A DNA stretch of 64,000 nt, from assembly GCF_000283155.1 (NCBI RefSeq), contig NW_004454170.1, positions 15,348,893 to 15,412,892 on the forward strand, given 5' to 3'. The first letter of the stretch is position 1. Each line of letters begins with the position of its first letter. The stretch is from Ceratotherium simum simum. Taxonomy: Eukaryota > Chordata > Mammalia > Perissodactyla > Rhinocerotidae. Shown here piece by piece: positions 61,143 to 64,000 of this stretch. The translations under genes were made by a program, and so were the position numbers. The notes beneath the pieces were generated by a model. That model searched no databases. It was not told the origin of the DNA and saw nothing but the letters and a program-made list of their open reading frames with translations.

Positions 61143-62609
61143 CACTATCATCACTTTTATTTAGCATTTTTCTAGAGATTCCAGCCTCAGCAATAGGAGT
61201 AAAAGAAGAAATAAAGGTTAAGGATTAAAAAGGAAGAAATAAAACATCATCATTCCCAGATGATGTGACTGCATAGATAATCCAATAGAACATGCAGATA
61301 AGTTATGAGAATTTATAGAAAAATTTAACAAAATCCACATACAAAGGTCAACTGAATATCTATTTGCCACCAACTTACAAAATCCATTTAAGAAAAGATA
61401 TTTACAACAGCAACCAAAAATGTAAGACACAGAGGACCAAATCTAACAAAAATGGGTAACACTTTTTATGAAGAAAATTCTAAAACTTTATTAAAAACAT
61501 TAAAGAAACCTAAATGTGGAGACATGGATGTTCATGGATAGAAAAATTAATAAAGATATTAATTCTCTCCAAGCTATTCTATAGATTTAATGCAATTCTA
61601 ATAAAAATCCTGAGAAGATTTTTCACAAACCTTGAAAAGCTGATTATAAGATTTATTTGAAAGAGCAAAGGACCAAGAATACCTAAGTCATTCCTAAAGC
61701 AAAAAAACTAGATTGGGGGGTGGTCTTTTTATCAAAAGACACCATGAAAATAGTGGGAAATTATTTTTGCAACTGACAGAGGAATAGTATTGAGAATAAA
61801 TCAAGAACTCCTATGAAGAAATAAGAAAAATCAAAGAACTCAATTGAAAAATGGACAAAAAACATGAACAGGTATTCACAAAAAAGGAAGCATGAATGAC
61901 CATAAATATATGAAATATTGTACTACCCAATCAGTAATAAAGGAAATGCAGAGAAATACCATAGTGAATTATCACTTCTTACCAGCCAGGTTGGCCCAAA
62001 TTTTAAAGCTTGACAATACCAGGTATTGCTGGGCATGCACAACAGGAACTCACGTATACTGTTGATAGCAGTATAAATCGGTGCAACTACTTTGAAAACA
62101 ATTTGGCATTCCCTAGTAAAGTTCAACATTCTCAGACCTCTGACCCAGGAATTCCACTCCTAAATACACTATTGTCCATCTGCGTCCAAGGATACATGCA
62201 ACAAAAGTCGCAGCAGCACTATTGTAATAGCAAAAATCTGGACATAGACTAAATGTGCATTGGCCGTCAAATAGATCACTAAATTACAGCAGTGACAATA
62301 AATTAAGTACAAATATAAACATCGACATGTATGAATTTCAAAGTCAATGTTAAGGCCACAGAAAACACATATAGTATGAGTCTATTTATATAAAGCTCAA
62401 AAATAGTCCAAACTAAAGTTATTCTTTGTTTAGGGTTACATACTTATACGTGGTGAAACTATAAAGAAAAGCAAGGGAATTAAGAACCAAAAATTCAGAC
62501 TAGAGATTACTGGCTGAGAGAGAGGAGAAGTATCTAAGGAAGGCACATAGGGGACTTCAAAGATGTTGATAATGGTCTCCTTCTTAAGCAAGATGGGAGA
62601 TACATGAAT

Positions 62610-64000
62610 GCATTTACCATTCTTTTAAACATATGTTGTACGCACTCTTGTATGATAGAGTTTACGCTAAGAAATAGGACAATTTATAATTTCTTACCTT
62701 TATATAATGCTGTCCAATGAACTTTTTTATTTTACGTTTATCTTCCTAACACCTCTGCTAAGCAAAAGGTAGTTTTATTCTACAGAAAATAAATTTGAGA
62801 GGTAAATTTATTTGGTTGAAATTCCACACTAGGTTGGCTGGGGCCAGACCTGGAGCCTCTTGTTCTACAGAGATATTTCTGTGGCTTTCTGTCTCATGCC
62901 ATGAATTCACTTGTTCATTTATTTACTTGTCCTCCCATTCATTCACATCATATGTATTGTTCCCTCTTCTTGACTCAGGCACTGTACTATAGAAATTCTT
63001 TCAAGGGGATAAAGCTCAAGAATGTAAAAAGCTTATGTAGTTAATATTTTGATTACCCGAGCGGCGTGTTGAGTGTCAGTGGCCTCTGGGTGCGTCTTCA
63101 CCCTATTTCTAATAGGTCATCACCTTCATCCTGTGTGATGTTTGCTTTCTTCAGGATCTCAGACACCTGCTGTGTGTCCAAAGCCATCCTTCAGCTTCTC
63201 TCAGCAGATATTTCTCACTTGAGAGAGAACTGCAGTCTTCTCCAATTAACACCCTTGCCTGTGTTTGAAGAAGGCCGGTGCCCTGAGGTTTTAAGACAGA
63301 TAAGCAGCATGTTAGCTGATGGATAAGCAGTGTGTTAGCTGATGGGTCCTCACCTCGAGGCAGGCAGGCCTTTGTTCAGGAGGGGTCGGCGAATTCACTG
63401 AGCCTGCAGGAATGTCAAAACGTTTATTTTTGTCTAAAGAGAAATAACTTGGCAGAAAATATCCTTCCCTTCTCACAGCTCTGGACTCCAACATTTCGAG
63501 CTAAGTCTCCTCATTCATCTTCATAGAGCTCTCTCTCTGCTCATCTCATTGGTCCTGATTTTGGGGTCTCTTGATCGAACACTGAAAATTTATTACTATC
63601 TGTACTACAAATCACCTTATTAGATGGGCTTATCCAGCTTCTAATGGCTTCTAAACATTACCAACTTTAGTTTTCTGCATTCCCTTCCTCATATAGGTGT
63701 TTTTCATTAGGGCTAAGAGATCACATATTTCTCTCATGGGCCTAGCACTGTATTAAGTATTGGAGCGTCAAACTAGTTAGGACAGGGCTGAAAAAGAATA
63801 CTATAAGTTTTAAAATAAAAGGAACATAGATTTGTTTAAAGAGAGATAAATAGTTAAAAGAGCAAAATCCAACAGGTTTGAAAAATTAAAAACGTACATC
63901 TATTGTAGTTGGGATTGAAGAATAAGGACAAGAAATAAAGAGTAAAAAGTTAGAAGTAAAAAAAAAATCATAGTAAAAACGAGTTATACTCTTTAAAAAA
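62610..64000. other. COLGALT2 intron 1, unassigned
   Basis: No gene, exon or named repeat recognised up to the window end. The last 200 bp are A-rich. Confidence 0.4.

Larger units (their letters stand above)
58340..62600 (+). mobile_element. Long old L1 (ORF1 end, ORF2, 3' UTR)
   Basis: A nearly contiguous sense-strand old L1. Degraded ORF1 C-terminus lies at about 58340-59200 ('gacattttcagacaaataaa'). ORF2 runs from about 59550, with 'aatcttcccacaaagaaacc' and 'atcaggcccagaagatttta' near 60285, the RT block near 61240 ('cattcccagatgatgtgact', the usual ADD motif) and the C-terminal region to about 62250. The 3' UTR runs to about 62600. The copy is interrupted by the AT block (58628-58905) and the SINE (60895-61142). 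Many stops and frameshifts make it inert. Confidence 0.75.
21668..64000 (+). other. COLGALT2: COLGALT2 intron 1 (to window end)
   Basis: After the exon 1 donor I found no sequence encoding the next conserved part of COLGALT2, so the rest of the window is taken as its first intron. This agrees with the gene's known long first intron. It is inference from absence: a short exon could be missed by eye. Confidence 0.7.

Noticed and set aside
62010..62252. 80-codon plus-strand frame as a gene
   Set aside because: It is a remnant of the C-terminal part of L1 ORF2, continuous with the L1 text on both sides.

Overview
This is a 64 kb piece of mammalian nuclear DNA. It is most likely from a perissodactyl and probably a horse-type equid. 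Nine tRNA-derived SINEs of the equine ERE type are scattered on both strands, each opening with the GGCCGGCCC-like head (G GCT TAGC GGTTAAGTG). An L1 with horse-style 5' UTR lies at the left edge, and older mammalian repeats (MIR, L2, MER5A, MST/MLT1/MLT2 LTRs, Tigger) fill in between. Rhinoceros or tapir cannot be excluded from sequence alone.

Two protein-coding genes are recognisable, arranged head to head as at human 1q25. TSEN15 (a tRNA-splicing endonuclease subunit) is on the minus strand. Exon 1 is at 5258-5383 inside a CpG island, exon 2 at 2748-2829 and exon 3 at 2334-2469. All have good splice sites and consistent phases, and the remaining exons lie beyond the left edge. COLGALT2 (procollagen galactosyltransferase 2) is on the plus strand. 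Only its first coding exon (21405-21667) is present, in a second CpG island. The rest of the window, about 42 kb, is its first intron as far as I can see.

Layout: 1-1684 is an L1 in TSEN15 intron 3, cut by the window edge. 1685-5400 is the 5' part of TSEN15. 5550-21100 is the intergenic gap, made of L1/HAL1 pieces, a decayed Tigger DNA transposon (about 9790-12738), an L1 5' end with a tandemly repetitive 5' UTR (12745-14960) and another L1 fragment to about 15970. 21100-21950 is the COLGALT2 promoter and exon 1. 21668-64000 is intronic DNA with ERE SINEs, MIRs, L2, LTRs, a small AT-rich block and a long, old L1 (58340-62600) carrying a nested SINE.

The two genes do not work in a common pathway. 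TSEN15 acts in nuclear pre-tRNA splicing and COLGALT2 in collagen glycosylation in the ER lumen. I found no evidence of an undescribed gene system. The observations most worth a second look are a strong-context upstream ATG overlapping the TSEN15 start, a template-switch-like scar inside the Tigger element, the roughly 30-bp repeat array in an L1 5' UTR, and inverted SINE pairs in the COLGALT2 intron. All repeat family names are from recognition by eye, not from a RepeatMasker run.
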